Origin: JABDAD01 sp964409695
Lineage (GTDB): Bacteria > Pseudomonadota > Alphaproteobacteria > Rickettsiales > Rickettsiaceae
DNA length: 45,899 nucleotides
NCBI GenBank assembly: GCA_964409695.1
Contig: CAYPDX010000004.1
Span: 1-45,899 of the forward strand
Direction of reading: 5' to 3'
The position numbers and the translations under genes are program-made. Shown in pieces: positions 1 through 8,812 of this stretch. The notes under the pieces are model-generated. The model was not told where the DNA came from. It made no database searches and was given only the letters and a program-made list of their open reading frames with translations. Position 1 is the first letter of the stretch. Every line of letters starts with the position of its first letter.

Positions 1-40
1 TTTTAATTTTAGAATAACAAATAATTATGCCTAATTCAAC

Positions 41-220
41 CTAAATTACTATAGTATTTAACCATTTCTCATTATCTGGAATGAACCTACCTGTTTGAAT
101 AATTAGAGTGCCATTTGTTAACTTAGAAATTTGCACTTGTTTCCCAGCAAATTCCTTACCAAGAGATATTTGCCCATTAGCTCCCACTTGTTTAATTATA
201 ATAGTATTTTCTTGTAACAT
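41..220 (-). CDS. AbrB/MazE-like antitoxin, small
   Basis: A 59-residue ORF read directly from the sequence. The product begins MLQENTIIIKQVGANGQISL and continues with GKEFAGKQVQI, ending close to FIPDNEKWL. The pattern of G-x-x-G-Q-I-S-L-G-K-x-F-A-G-K followed by short beta strands is that of a swapped-hairpin AbrB/MazE/SpoVT domain, as found in small antitoxins that pair with PIN-type or MazF-type toxins. A toxin gene would be expected downstream on the minus strand, that is, to the left of base 41, outside the window. It could instead be a lone DNA-binding protein. The family call is by eye. Confidence 0.6.
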   Translation of the reverse strand: MLQENTIIIKQVGANGQISLGKEFAGKQVQISKLTNGTLIIQTGRFIPDNEKWLNTIVI

Positions 221-252
221 AATGATTATAATCCTAAATTCCTATTATTGTA

Positions 253-1488
253 TTATAGGATATTAGGATATTTTTTGCTATTAAATAATGCAACTAGGGT
301 GAGTAAACATATAAAAATAACATAATATGCAGGGGCAGTGGCATCGTTAGTATAGTACCAAAGGGATAGGCAAATAGATGTAGTTAGCTTCCCTAGAGTT
401 GAGCCCCCTAAAAGGCTTCCAATACCTACACAGAGATATCTTTCGCCACTCTGGAAAAGTTTAGAGGCCCAAATATTTAGGAAACAAGAGAAACACACTC
501 CTATTATTACAATCCAAAACCTGATAAAACTTATATATAATATTGATGCATCTTTTATAAAAAAAAATAAAGGCAAGATTGAGGCGCAAAGCAATAAGCA
601 AGAACATATCATTACTTTCCTTGGTTCAAAAAATCTAATGAGCCTAGCTACAATTAATATCCCTATAGCATCAATTATTAGCAATCCAGTGTTGAATTGC
701 ATCATTTCGTTGAAACTAATATTGCTAATAAGAGGTATGTAACTATTCAAAAATACAAATGGAATACTATAAGTTACATATCCAAAACTTGTAACAGCAG
801 CGATTTGTAGAATTCCATTACGCTGCTTCAGAATTGTTTTTAGTATATTTTTGGAATTATATTTTTGTCTTATTATATTTGAGTTTTTCTGACCACTAAT
901 AGAGTTTCTTAAATAAACACCAAAAAAACCTGTAATACCTCCTAGAAAAAACGGCACCCTCCAATATAATCCAGGATTTTTTGATAATGTAATCAATGTC
1001 ACAATTGCCGAAGCAATTATTACCCCAACTATATTGGAACTTTGATATATTGACGAAGCAAGTTTTGCTTTAGCTTCTGATTTATCTTCAAGTATATATA
1101 ATTTTGCTATAGTACTTTCTCCAGCTGAGAAACTATCAAGTATTAAACGAGTTACTATAAGAAGAATAGGTGCTAAGACTCCTGCATTATTATATGTAGG
1201 AAGACACCCAATAAGAATTACCGAAATAGCCACGCCTATTAATGAATAAGATAATGCATAGGCTGCCCCTCTTTTCTCAGCTAAGTAACTAAAAAATATT
1301 ATACCAAAAGGCTTAGTGATAAGGGAAGTTGCTAGTAAACTATATCCAAGAATTAATTGCATAATAGAATTGAATTCTGGGAAAAATAGTGGAGCAATTA
1401 TAGGAACAAGTAACCCATACAGAGACATATCGTAATGGTCAAGACTATTGCCTATTAGAATAGATAAGTCTTTTTTTGTTAGTTTCAT
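253..1488 (-). CDS. ProP-type MFS transporter (metabolite:H+ symporter family)
   Basis: A 411-residue protein with about 12 hydrophobic segments. The N-terminal motif GNSLDHYDMSLYG followed by PIIAPLFFP is characteristic of the metabolite:H+ symporter branch (ProP/osmolyte and organic-acid carriers), which is expanded in Rickettsia. It probably sits in the inner membrane and imports a host metabolite by proton symport; the substrate cannot be read from the sequence. Only a 32-bp gap separates it from the antitoxin-like gene. A palindromic repeat fills the space between it and parA, so it is probably transcribed separately from parA. Confidence 0.8.
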   Translation of the reverse strand: MKLTKKDLSILIGNSLDHYDMSLYGLLVPIIAPLFFPEFNSIMQLILGYSLLATSLITKPFGIIFFSYLAEKRGAAYALSYSLIGVAISVILIGCLPTYNNAGVLAPILLIVTRLILDSFSAGESTIAKLYILEDKSEAKAKLASSIYQSSNIVGVIIASAIVTLITLSKNPGLYWRVPFFLGGITGFFGVYLRNSISGQKNSNIIRQKYNSKNILKTILKQRNGILQIAAVTSFGYVTYSIPFVFLNSYIPLISNISFNEMMQFNTGLLIIDAIGILIVARLIRFFEPRKVMICSCLLLCASILPLFFFIKDASILYISFIRFWIVIIGVCFSCFLNIWASKLFQSGERYLCVGIGSLLGGSTLGKLTTSICLSLWYYTNDATAPAYYVIFICLLTLVALFNSKKYPNIL

Positions 1489-1550
1489 TTTGCCTCTATC
1501 TTTCAGAGAAAATTAGACACTAAATGTCAATACGAGATCAGCTAAGTAAT

Positions 1551-1655
1551 CGTCATTGCGAAAGAGCGATAACAACTGCTGCGATCCAGTCAAAGACTGA
1601 AAGCTACTTATCGTAAAAAGCTGAATTGCTTCGTCATTTCATTCTTCACAATAAC
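1551..1655. repeat. RPE-like imperfect palindrome
   Basis: The left arm starts cgtcattgcgaaagagcg and runs to gatccag; the right arm runs from ctgaattgcttcgtcattt to acaataac. The arms are imperfect inverted copies around a loop of roughly 30 bases. The motif (cgtcattgcga ... gctgcgatccag) closely resembles the Rickettsia palindromic elements and related rickettsial repeats. It lies just downstream of the parA stop, between parA and the ProP-type gene, and may act as a transcription-end hairpin. A second relative lies at 20938-21015. Confidence 0.6.
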
Positions 1656-1666
1656 ATAGTTTTTAC

Positions 1667-2455
1667 TTACAAAATCAAACGTTCTCTTTGAAGTAGCTCC
1701 TCAGCGAGAGCGTGATATGCTTTTGTTCCAGCACAATTTGGATCATATGATATGACTGGCATTCCATGAGAAGGCGCCTCGGAAATTCGAACATTTCTTG
1801 GAATTATAGTGTTAAAGACGATTTCTCCAAGACAATTACGTACATCTTGCGCTACTTGCTCTGATAATCTATTTCTTTTATCATACATACTTAGCACAAC
1901 TCCAAGAATTTTAAGATCTTTATTTATAGATTTTTGTACAATATCAATGGACCTTAACAAATAACTCAGCCCCTCAAGTGCAAAAAATTCACATTGCATC
2001 GGTATAAGTATTGAGTTTGCTGCTGTTAAAGCATTGAAAGTCAGTTGTCCAAGTGACGGAGGACAATCAATTATTATATAGTTATATTTCTTAGCACTAA
2101 TAGTAGAAATAGATTTTTTTAGAATATTTTCCTTATTTGGCAAAGAAAGTAATTCTATCTCTGCAGCAGATAGATTTATATTTGCAGGAATAATATCAAG
2201 ATTTTTTATGGTTGTTTGATAAATAGATTCATTTATATGCTTAGTGCCGGTTAATACTTGGTATATAGTATTTTTTCTATTACTATTTTCTATGCCAAGA
2301 CCCGTGCTAGCATTTCCTTGTGGATCAAGGTCTATAAGCATAACCTTTAATCCTGCAAGCGCGAGTGCAGCGGATAGATTTGTTGCTGTGGTGGTTTTAG
2401 CAACCCCACCCTTTTGATTTGCAATAGCTATTATTTTAGTATTTTGCTGTAACAT
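1667..2455 (-). CDS. parA: Chromosome partitioning ATPase ParA (Soj)
   Basis: A 262-residue MinD/ParA-family ATPase. The deviant Walker A motif KGGVAKTT is at residues 15-22, with the signature lysine K15; the A' motif LIDLDPQGN is at 40-48, and a Walker B-type IIDCPPS follows near 127-133. ParA binds the nucleoid in its ATP form and, with ParB bound at parS, moves newly copied origins apart. It overlaps the end of rsmG by 20 bases and follows mnmG-rsmG, the usual gidA-gidB-parA order near an origin. The usual next gene, parB, is not downstream: a repeat and a transporter lie there instead. Confidence 0.93.
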   Translation of the reverse strand: MLQQNTKIIAIANQKGGVAKTTTATNLSAALALAGLKVMLIDLDPQGNASTGLGIENSNRKNTIYQVLTGTKHINESIYQTTIKNLDIIPANINLSAAEIELLSLPNKENILKKSISTISAKKYNYIIIDCPPSLGQLTFNALTAANSILIPMQCEFFALEGLSYLLRSIDIVQKSINKDLKILGVVLSMYDKRNRLSEQVAQDVRNCLGEIVFNTIIPRNVRISEAPSHGMPVISYDPNCAGTKAYHALAEELLQRERLIL

Positions 2456-3020
2456 TTTTTATTTCAAGAATCACTGAATCTATGTTGGTTTTACTAGTGT
2501 AACTACAAGAATCAAAATGCCAGTTTTCACTTGCATCATCAAGTTCTTTTTGATAATTCTTTCCTTTTAATAGAAAAAAACTCTTAGTGCTTGTAAAAAT
2601 TTTGCTATAGTCCAAGAAATCAGTGATAGAACATAGAGCTCTAGAAACTAATATGTCCGGAATAGTAAAGTATGCAGAATCTAGTTTTTCTATTCGTTCG
2701 TTTAGAATAACAACTTTATTCTCAGATATATTTGAAGCTTGCCGTAAAAAAATACATTTGCGGTTATCTGATTCTACTAATGTAAGATTTCTTGCCCCTA
2801 ATATTGAGAGCACTAACCCTGGGAAACCTGCGCCGCTTCCAAGATCCCAGATATTTTGTTCTGGATCTATATATTTGTAAAGCTGCGCGGAATCTACTAT
2901 ATGTCTATTCCAAATATCTTTCTCTGTATTCTTGGAGATAAGATTTATGGATTTATTCCACTTTAAAAGTAGAGCCACATATTCTTTTAATTGTTGCTCT
3001 GTTTTTTCAGTGAATTGCAT
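2436..3020 (-). CDS. rsmG: 16S rRNA (guanine-N7) methyltransferase RsmG (GidB)
   Basis: A 194-residue class I SAM-dependent methyltransferase. The SAM loop IWDLGSGAGFPGLVLS lies at residues 57-72, preceded by the family-typical WNKSINLIS segment at 21-29. It methylates N7 of G527 (E. coli numbering) of 16S rRNA in the small ribosomal subunit. The start overlaps the mnmG end by 14 bases and the stop overlaps the parA start by 20 bases, which implies translational coupling in an mnmG-rsmG-parA operon. Length is slightly below the usual 200-210 residues, with nothing obviously missing. Confidence 0.93.
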   Translation of the reverse strand: MQFTEKTEQQLKEYVALLLKWNKSINLISKNTEKDIWNRHIVDSAQLYKYIDPEQNIWDLGSGAGFPGLVLSILGARNLTLVESDNRKCIFLRQASNISENKVVILNERIEKLDSAYFTIPDILVSRALCSITDFLDYSKIFTSTKSFFLLKGKNYQKELDDASENWHFDSCSYTSKTNIDSVILEIKNVTAKY

Positions 3021-4899
3021 TTGAAACTTTATACTTGGTTTTTAGATAGATAATCAATGTAGTTATAGCTGAAGGAGTAATTCCAGGAATAATACTAGCA
3101 ATTCTTATTGTTGCAGGGGAGAACTTCTTGAACTTTTCTCGTGCCTCAGTAGATAAACTACCAATAGAGTCATAATCTAAATCCTCGGGGATTTGGAGCG
3201 AATCTTCTTGTTTGAATATTTCAATATCCTCTTGCTGTCTTTTTAAGTAAGAAGAATATTTTGATTCGACTGAAATATAATGAAAAATTCTACTTGGAAT
3301 ATTATTCGTCTCAGCAAAGATTTTTTTAACCTCACTAAGTCCAAATAAAGGATGCCCTAAAAGATCAAATGCAGATTTCATAACTCCATCTTGGGATAAA
3401 TTATATCCAAGTTTTAAAAGTTCTGACGGAGAAATTATAAGTTTTTCAAGAATGGACTCAGAATTTGAAATTTGTTGAAGCTTTGAATAAAATTTATTTT
3501 TTCTTGCCTCTCCAACTACTCCACAATCAATTCCAATGGGTGTAAGCCTAATATCTGCATTATCAGCTCTTATTGAAAGTCTATATTCAGATCTGGATGT
3601 AAAAACTCTATATGGCTCACTAGTTCCACGTAGAACAATATCATCAATCATAACCCCAATATAACTACTAGATCTATCAAAAATTATAAGGTCATCGGAT
3701 TTTGATTTCTTTGCAGCATTGATCCCGGCGACAATCCCTTGGCCACCAGCTTCTTCATATCCCGTTGTTCCATTAATTTGTCCAGCTAAGAATAGGCCAG
3801 AAATTTTCTTTGTCTCTAGAGTATGCCTCAATTCTCTGGGATCTACGTAATCATACTCAATAGCATATCCTGGTCTGATCATTTTTGCTGATTCAAGTCC
3901 AGGAATAGTTTTTAAAATTTCTAGCTGAACTTCCTCTGGGAGAGAAGTTGAAATACCATTTGGGTATATAGTATCACTCTCTAAACCCTCCGGCTCTAGA
4001 AATATTTGATGATGGGTTTTAGAAGCGAATCTACTAATCTTATCCTCAATGGAAGGACAATATCTTGGACCCACACCCGAAATATTTCCAGAATACATTG
4101 CTGATAAATGAATATTCTCTCTAATTATCTTATGAGTTTCCTCAGTAGTTCGAGTGATATAACATTTAATCTGAGTCACATTAACAGATTCAACCATTTC
4201 AGAAAATGGCGAGGGTATTTTATCGCCTTCTTGCTCCTCTATTTTTGAATAATCAATAGTTTTCCCACCTAGTCTTGGGGGAGTACCGGTTTTAAGCCTG
4301 CCAAGCGTAAATCCAACCCTCTTTAAAAAGTCAGATAGACCATAGGAAGCCTTCTCTCCAACTCTTCCTGCTGGAATTTGTTTTTGACCTATATGTATTA
4401 CGCCGGAAAGAAAAGTTCCAGTAGTTAAAACAACTGCTTTTGTAGCTATTATTTCTCCATCCTCAAGCTTTATAGCAGATATTTTATCATCACTAAGCTC
4501 AATATCTTCAACTGAACCAATTTTTATTTCTAAATTTGGATAAGACTCCAGCTCTTCTCTCATTGCCTTTCTGTACAGAAATCTGTCAGCCTGAGCTCTA
4601 GGACCCCAAACTGCCGGACCCTTACTTTCATTCAGCATTTTATAATGTATGCCAGCCTTGTCGATGATCCTACCCATAAGACCATCAAGAGCATCTATTT
4701 CTTTTACAATAGTTCCCTTAGCAACTCCGCCAATGGCAGGGTTGCAAGACATTTCACCTAAATTTTCTATGGATTTTGTAATTAGAAGAGTTCTCACCCC
4801 AAGCCTCGCTGAAGCGGCCGCGGCCTCGCACCCAGCATGACCACCGCCTATAACGATTACACCGTATGAAAAATCCTTTGGCGATGGTCTGTTGTTCAT
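3007..4899 (-). CDS. mnmG: tRNA uridine-5-carboxymethylaminomethyl modification enzyme MnmG (GidA)
   Basis: A 630-residue FAD enzyme of the usual length. The FAD-binding motif VIVIGGGHAGCEAAAA lies at residues 14-29, SCNPAIGGVAKG follows near 51-62, and the second conserved nucleotide-site motif GGQGIVAGINAA lies near 384-395. With MnmE it installs the cmnm5 group on U34 of tRNAs reading split codon boxes. It is first of the mnmG-rsmG-parA run. The 12-base gap to ndk upstream suggests that ndk could belong to the same transcript. The start ATG has no strong Shine-Dalgarno sequence. Confidence 0.96.
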   Translation of the reverse strand: MNNRPSPKDFSYGVIVIGGGHAGCEAAAASARLGVRTLLITKSIENLGEMSCNPAIGGVAKGTIVKEIDALDGLMGRIIDKAGIHYKMLNESKGPAVWGPRAQADRFLYRKAMREELESYPNLEIKIGSVEDIELSDDKISAIKLEDGEIIATKAVVLTTGTFLSGVIHIGQKQIPAGRVGEKASYGLSDFLKRVGFTLGRLKTGTPPRLGGKTIDYSKIEEQEGDKIPSPFSEMVESVNVTQIKCYITRTTEETHKIIRENIHLSAMYSGNISGVGPRYCPSIEDKISRFASKTHHQIFLEPEGLESDTIYPNGISTSLPEEVQLEILKTIPGLESAKMIRPGYAIEYDYVDPRELRHTLETKKISGLFLAGQINGTTGYEEAGGQGIVAGINAAKKSKSDDLIIFDRSSSYIGVMIDDIVLRGTSEPYRVFTSRSEYRLSIRADNADIRLTPIGIDCGVVGEARKNKFYSKLQQISNSESILEKLIISPSELLKLGYNLSQDGVMKSAFDLLGHPLFGLSEVKKIFAETNNIPSRIFHYISVESKYSSYLKRQQEDIEIFKQEDSLQIPEDLDYDSIGSLSTEAREKFKKFSPATIRIASIIPGITPSAITTLIIYLKTKYKVSNAIH

Positions 4900-4911
4900 A
4901 TATATAAATAA

Positions 4912-5334
4912 TTACTTAACGATGTCGTTTTTAGTAAAGAAAAAAGCAATTTCTGTCGCTGCATTCTCTGCACTATCCGATCCATGAACCGTATTTGCTT
5001 CAATGTCGACTGAATATTCTTTTCTAATTGTACCTGGTAGCGCATCAGCAGGATTTGTTGCACCCATTACATCTCTATATCTAGCAATCGCATCTTCGCC
5101 CTTTAAAACTTGAACAACTACAGGACCCGAGGTCATAGAACTAACTAAACTAGCAAAAAATGGTCTTGCTGAATGTATGGCATAAAAACCCTCTGCTTGC
5201 TCTTTAGTAAGCTGTATCATTTTTTGAGCAACTATTTCAAGCCCAGAAGCTTCGATTAGCGCATTTACTTTACCTGTTATATTACGAGCTGTTGCATCAG
5301 GCTTTAGAATCGATAATGTATATTGAATTGTCAT
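4912..5334 (-). CDS. ndk: Nucleoside diphosphate kinase
   Basis: A 140-residue Ndk of standard length. The phosphate-accepting histidine is H117 in the conserved NTVHGSDS motif, and the N-terminal TLSILKPDA with its nucleotide-site lysine is intact. It exchanges terminal phosphates among NTPs and dNTPs by a ping-pong mechanism. The start ATG at 5334 is preceded by AAAGGA about 10 bases upstream. It is divergent from tsaE, and the 96-bp gap between them must hold promoters for both directions, though no strong consensus is visible. Confidence 0.96.
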   Translation of the reverse strand: MTIQYTLSILKPDATARNITGKVNALIEASGLEIVAQKMIQLTKEQAEGFYAIHSARPFFASLVSSMTSGPVVVQVLKGEDAIARYRDVMGATNPADALPGTIRKEYSVDIEANTVHGSDSAENAATEIAFFFTKNDIVK

Positions 5335-5430
5335 CTTAATTTTTCCTTTAAATTATTTTGATTGAAAATTGATTTTTGGGACATAATATATAGCATATTT
5401 TTTACTTAAAGTTAACAGAATATTTAATAA

Positions 5431-5862
5431 ATGCAGAATAATAGCCAAAATGCCTGGAAACTCAGCAACTTAGAAGATGTATCGTTCTTTGCTAAAGAGA
5501 TCATAAAGAAATTTCCTACACATAGACTCATATGTTTATACGGCGATTTAGGCGCAGGCAAAACCGCAATCTGCAAAGAGATAATTAAATTTCTTACAGG
5601 GATTGAGACGGTTACAAGCCCCACTTTTAATATAGTCCAAATCTATGAAGGAAACGGAATATCTGTACATCACTATGATCTATATAGACTTAAATCCGAA
5701 GAAGAAATTTTCGAGATTGGATTATTAGAAAGCATAAGCGGTGGGTATTGCCTAATCGAATGGCCAGAAATAGCAGAAAAATTTCTTCCAACCTCTAGGC
5801 TAGATATAAAAATCGAGCATAAGGATGGTGATGTTAGGTATGCGCAGATTACAACAAAATAA
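5431..5862 (+). CDS. tsaE: tRNA threonylcarbamoyladenosine biosynthesis ATPase TsaE
   Basis: A 143-residue P-loop ATPase. The Walker A sequence GDLGAGKT spans residues 38-45, the family motif SPTF lies near 64-67, and HHYDLYRL and LIEWPE follow. TsaE works with TsaB and TsaD to attach the threonylcarbamoyl group, made by TsaC, to A37 of ANN-reading tRNAs. TsaC is encoded 1.4 kb away on the other strand. The start is the first ATG after the ndk-tsaE divergent gap. The gene end faces the predicted protease gene with only a 10-base gap. Confidence 0.93.
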   Translation: MQNNSQNAWKLSNLEDVSFFAKEIIKKFPTHRLICLYGDLGAGKTAICKEIIKFLTGIETVTSPTFNIVQIYEGNGISVHHYDLYRLKSEEEIFEIGLLESISGGYCLIEWPEIAEKFLPTSRLDIKIEHKDGDVRYAQITTK

Positions 5863-5872
5863 ATTAGCCTTA

Positions 5873-7138
5873 TTAGAGACTATGTTTAGGTGAAGCTTGC
5901 CTTCTGACATCAGGAGCTCCATGAGGTACTCCCTCAGCTGCTGAAAGATCCGAGGCTACTCTTGCTGCTAATATTCTACCGGCCTCTATAACATCAGTGC
6001 CTCCCACCCTATGAGAAAGGTGGCTAGTTGCGCCCCAAGATGACCGAGCAGCTTCTAGGCTTGCTTCTTTCATAGTTTTTATCACTTGCGCTTCGGCTAA
6101 TATATCCTCGCCTCTTGCGAATTTTAATATATTTTCCAGCTCGCTTGGGGATTTACTTAGATAATTCTCACGAATAATTTGTTCAAAACGATACCCCTTA
6201 TCAAATAAATAAGAAGCCTCTGTAAAATCTCCATCTTTAGATGGGTCTCTTGCTCCTAATTCCCCTCTATTACATAAACTATATTCATAATGAAAAGTTT
6301 TTTCGCTAGCTTTTCTCTTTTCTGCTAAAGTCTTGATTGGCTTTTTCGTACGATCCCTTCCAAGTTTTTTCATTGAAGTTGTAACAAGTGAAGCTTCCAG
6401 ATCTGCTTTTGAATTCGTAAGATACACGCTTCTTTGAGCCGATTTCATCAAATCTTCAGGACAATGAAATAAGTTTATTTTGATCTCTCCTGAACTTTTC
6501 CCTATTTTAAACGGTATAAATTTATCCCTTTCATAAATTTTAAACTTTTTTGTATCTAATCTAAGAGCATCTTTTGTCCACACTAAAGAATCTGTCTTGC
6601 AATCTCTTCCCGAAGCTTGACGTATTTTCCCAGCAGCAAGTTCTTTGATCGCATCTATGTTTAAATCGATATTGTGCAGCGAAGTATAAGCTGCAAGCAT
6701 ACCCAATTGCCATGCAGTTGAGCCAACACTATCTGAAATAAATATACTTTTTTTATAATTTCCGGTATCTTTATCTATCTCTTTTACATAGATTGAGGGC
6801 ACGAAATGCACCCCCATACTTTCGTTGATTATAAATCCAGTTTTAATTTCTTTATCTTCATGCAATGTATCTAGTGCTTCTATATAAGCAGGCATCTCTT
6901 TTATATGGTTTAAAGCTATAATTCTTACTCCATAGGCTTTGTAGTAATAATCAATAATAGCAGCTTGCCCTAAATCTGTGAGCCATTTTACCGGCTCTTC
7001 ATTTCTATAAACAGCTACAACATTAGCGCCTTCTCTCACGAACCTTTCGTGATATTCATCCGTTACAAATTTAGAGATATCTTCACTAAATGGTCTAGAA
7101 GACTCTTCTATAGGGCCTGCATCTGGTTTTTCGCTCAT
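5873..7138 (-). CDS. Predicted clan CE cysteine protease/deubiquitinase-like effector candidate
   Basis: Numbering is from the ATG at 7138 (421 residues); the frame also opens at a TTG 12 bases upstream. In order: W52-L-T-D followed by AIIDYYYK matches the WLND...I..Y opening of Ulp1-like proteases; H111 in GVHFVPSIYV; D136 in IFISDS; Q174 in RQAS; C180 in RDCKTDSLVW. Histidine, aspartate, oxyanion glutamine and cysteine occur in the correct order, and the Q-to-C spacing of 6 is the same as in Ulp1. There is no signal peptide or membrane segment. The C-terminal 160 residues are not recognised. Clan CE includes SUMO and ubiquitin proteases and YopJ-type acetyltransferases, and intracellular bacteria use members as secreted effectors. 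The catalytic call rests on motifs; effector role and secretion are inference. Confidence 0.6.
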   Translation of the reverse strand: MSEKPDAGPIEESSRPFSEDISKFVTDEYHERFVREGANVVAVYRNEEPVKWLTDLGQAAIIDYYYKAYGVRIIALNHIKEMPAYIEALDTLHEDKEIKTGFIINESMGVHFVPSIYVKEIDKDTGNYKKSIFISDSVGSTAWQLGMLAAYTSLHNIDLNIDAIKELAAGKIRQASGRDCKTDSLVWTKDALRLDTKKFKIYERDKFIPFKIGKSSGEIKINLFHCPEDLMKSAQRSVYLTNSKADLEASLVTTSMKKLGRDRTKKPIKTLAEKRKASEKTFHYEYSLCNRGELGARDPSKDGDFTEASYLFDKGYRFEQIIRENYLSKSPSELENILKFARGEDILAEAQVIKTMKEASLEAARSSWGATSHLSHRVGGTDVIEAGRILAARVASDLSAAEGVPHGAPDVRRQASPKHSL

Positions 7139-7260
7139 AATGTTATCCAAATTTCGCTACTTTTTGGATTGTAACAAAAGACTTAGATTTTTATTATAAA
7201 ATAATCACAAGAATCAATAATTTGTGTAAGCACGTGATATATCTGTATAATTATTTCTAA

Positions 7261-8187
7261 TCAGGCGGAGGCGCGTTCAAGCTTATCGTTGATGGCTAGG
7301 CCAATTTGATGATTTGGTATTCTGGCGACTGCGATACCGGCTAAATTATTGCTTAAAACTAAATCTTCGGCTTCTTGAAGTATTGAGTATAAATTTGCTG
7401 CAGCTTCAATTAAATCTCCAGATTCACTAAGATTAAGACTTTCAGTTCCTATTAATCCACTATCACCGAAATTAATAACCACTTCATCATGATTTATTGA
7501 ATCAGCATTTATTCTTATAGGACATAATGGTGAATAATGCTTTTTAAGCATGCCTGGAGCGTTTATTTTTGCTATAGATGAAGCAACAATCACTTGATGT
7601 GAAATAATGTCCGTAATAACGTCTTCTGTAATAAAACCATGCCTCAAAAGAGTTGGGGTGCCAGTACAATCTATTATAGTCGATTCGATACCGTAAATGG
7701 TTTTTCCGTCATCAATAATAGCTATTTCCCCATTAAAGCTCTTATTCACATGTTCTGCTGAAGTTGGACTAATACGGGATGAGATATTGGCGCTTGGTGC
7801 GGCGAGTGGTTTCCCTGATTTTAATATTAAATTTTGTATAATTTCGTGTGAAGGTACTCTAATCGCAATAGTATCTAAGCCGGCCGTGGCAACATCAGAA
7901 ATATTACTATTTTTCTTTGGAAGAACCAAAGTTAACGGTCCTGGCCAAAGTTCTAAGGCTATTTTTTTTGCATCATCATTGAATATAGCATATTTTTCAG
8001 CCTCCACTAATGAAGAAACATGTATAATTAGAGGATTAAATTTTGGTCTATTTTTAACTTGATATATTAATTCACAAGCTTCATCTGAAGTTGCATCACC
8101 AGCTAGTCCATAAACAGTTTCAGTTGGAACAGCTACAAGTTTTTGAGCAAGGATTAACTCAACAGATTTTTTAAGATCTACAAACAT
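7261..8187 (-). CDS. tsaC: L-threonylcarbamoyladenylate synthase (Sua5 type)
   Basis: About 308 residues. The YrdC domain is N-terminal: VAVPTETVYGLAGDA, KNRPKFNPLIIHV, LWPGPLTLVLP, and later APSANISSRISPT. A C-terminal extension with YGIESTIIDC and LRHGFIT followed by a Sua5-like region makes it the longer Sua5 form rather than short TsaC. It makes threonylcarbamoyl-AMP from threonine, bicarbonate and ATP for t6A37 formation. I chose the ATG at 8187, which follows AAGGATTG and overlaps the ispZ stop by one base, over the TTG one codon upstream. Confidence 0.92.
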   Translation of the reverse strand: MFVDLKKSVELILAQKLVAVPTETVYGLAGDATSDEACELIYQVKNRPKFNPLIIHVSSLVEAEKYAIFNDDAKKIALELWPGPLTLVLPKKNSNISDVATAGLDTIAIRVPSHEIIQNLILKSGKPLAAPSANISSRISPTSAEHVNKSFNGEIAIIDDGKTIYGIESTIIDCTGTPTLLRHGFITEDVITDIISHQVIVASSIAKINAPGMLKKHYSPLCPIRINADSINHDEVVINFGDSGLIGTESLNLSESGDLIEAAANLYSILQEAEDLVLSNNLAGIAVARIPNHQIGLAINDKLERASA

Positions 8188-8729
8188 CAATCCTTATCAT
8201 CAGTTTTTATTTGATTTTTATATATGAATGGGGCTTGCGTTAGTATAAAAAGCACAGTTAGGGGAACAAAACCAAAGATTTTGAAATTTACCCAGTATTC
8301 TTCAGAAAAATTTCTCCAAACCATCTCATTTGTAACAGCCATAATTAAAAAATATGCAGCAAATCTTCTGGACAAGGTAAGCCAGCATAGATCAGGCATT
8401 TTTATAGCCGCTGCGAAAACATATTTAACAAGGCCTCTTCCCTTTAAAGCTCCAATAAGCAAGATAAGCCCAAATACCAAATTAACTATTGTTGGTTTCA
8501 TTTTAATGAATTTTGGATCACCACTAATAATAGTAATACTACCAGTAGCAAGCAATACAGACCCAGAAATCAAAAGGGGCATAGATACGCGGCGATCAAT
8601 AATATAGCTAACTACAAGCCCAATAGCAGTTACTGCAAGCATAAGCATAGTAGCCATAAATATGTCAGAATATTTATAGGTTGAGAAAAAAACTATAATT
8701 GGTCCGAATTCTACAAGTAACTTGAGCAT
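8187..8729 (-). CDS. ispZ: Inner membrane septation protein A (IspZ/YciB)
   Basis: About 180 residues with five hydrophobic segments. The start MLKLLVEFGPIIVFF and the later MKPTIVNLVFGLILL and NEMVWR motifs are typical of the YciB/IspZ family, an inner-membrane protein linked to septation and envelope integrity. The ATG at 8729 gives the family-typical N terminus; the frame extends nine codons further to a TTG, which I regard as unlikely. The stop overlaps the tsaC start, so the two are translationally coupled. Confidence 0.88.
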   Translation of the reverse strand: MLKLLVEFGPIIVFFSTYKYSDIFMATMLMLAVTAIGLVVSYIIDRRVSMPLLISGSVLLATGSITIISGDPKFIKMKPTIVNLVFGLILLIGALKGRGLVKYVFAAAIKMPDLCWLTLSRRFAAYFLIMAVTNEMVWRNFSEEYWVNFKIFGFVPLTVLFILTQAPFIYKNQIKTDDKD

Positions 8730-8812
8730 ATTTTCACTTTGGTTAGGTATTACCAATACTTCAAATTAAATGCGCGTGGCAATTTAATTGAGTGCGCGTA
8801 TTATACGAAATC

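Noticed and set aside
2623..2880. Open frames opposite rsmG, mnmG, tsaC, ispZ, ffh and other genes
   Set aside because: They lie wholly antisense to well-supported genes and show no recognisable motifs.
8757..8812. Inverted repeats (AAATTAAAT/ATTTAATT and GCGCG repeats) and a TATAAT between the FTR1 gene and ispZ
   Set aside because: The repeats are interleaved and the -35 is not recognisable, so neither a terminator nor a promoter can be called with support.
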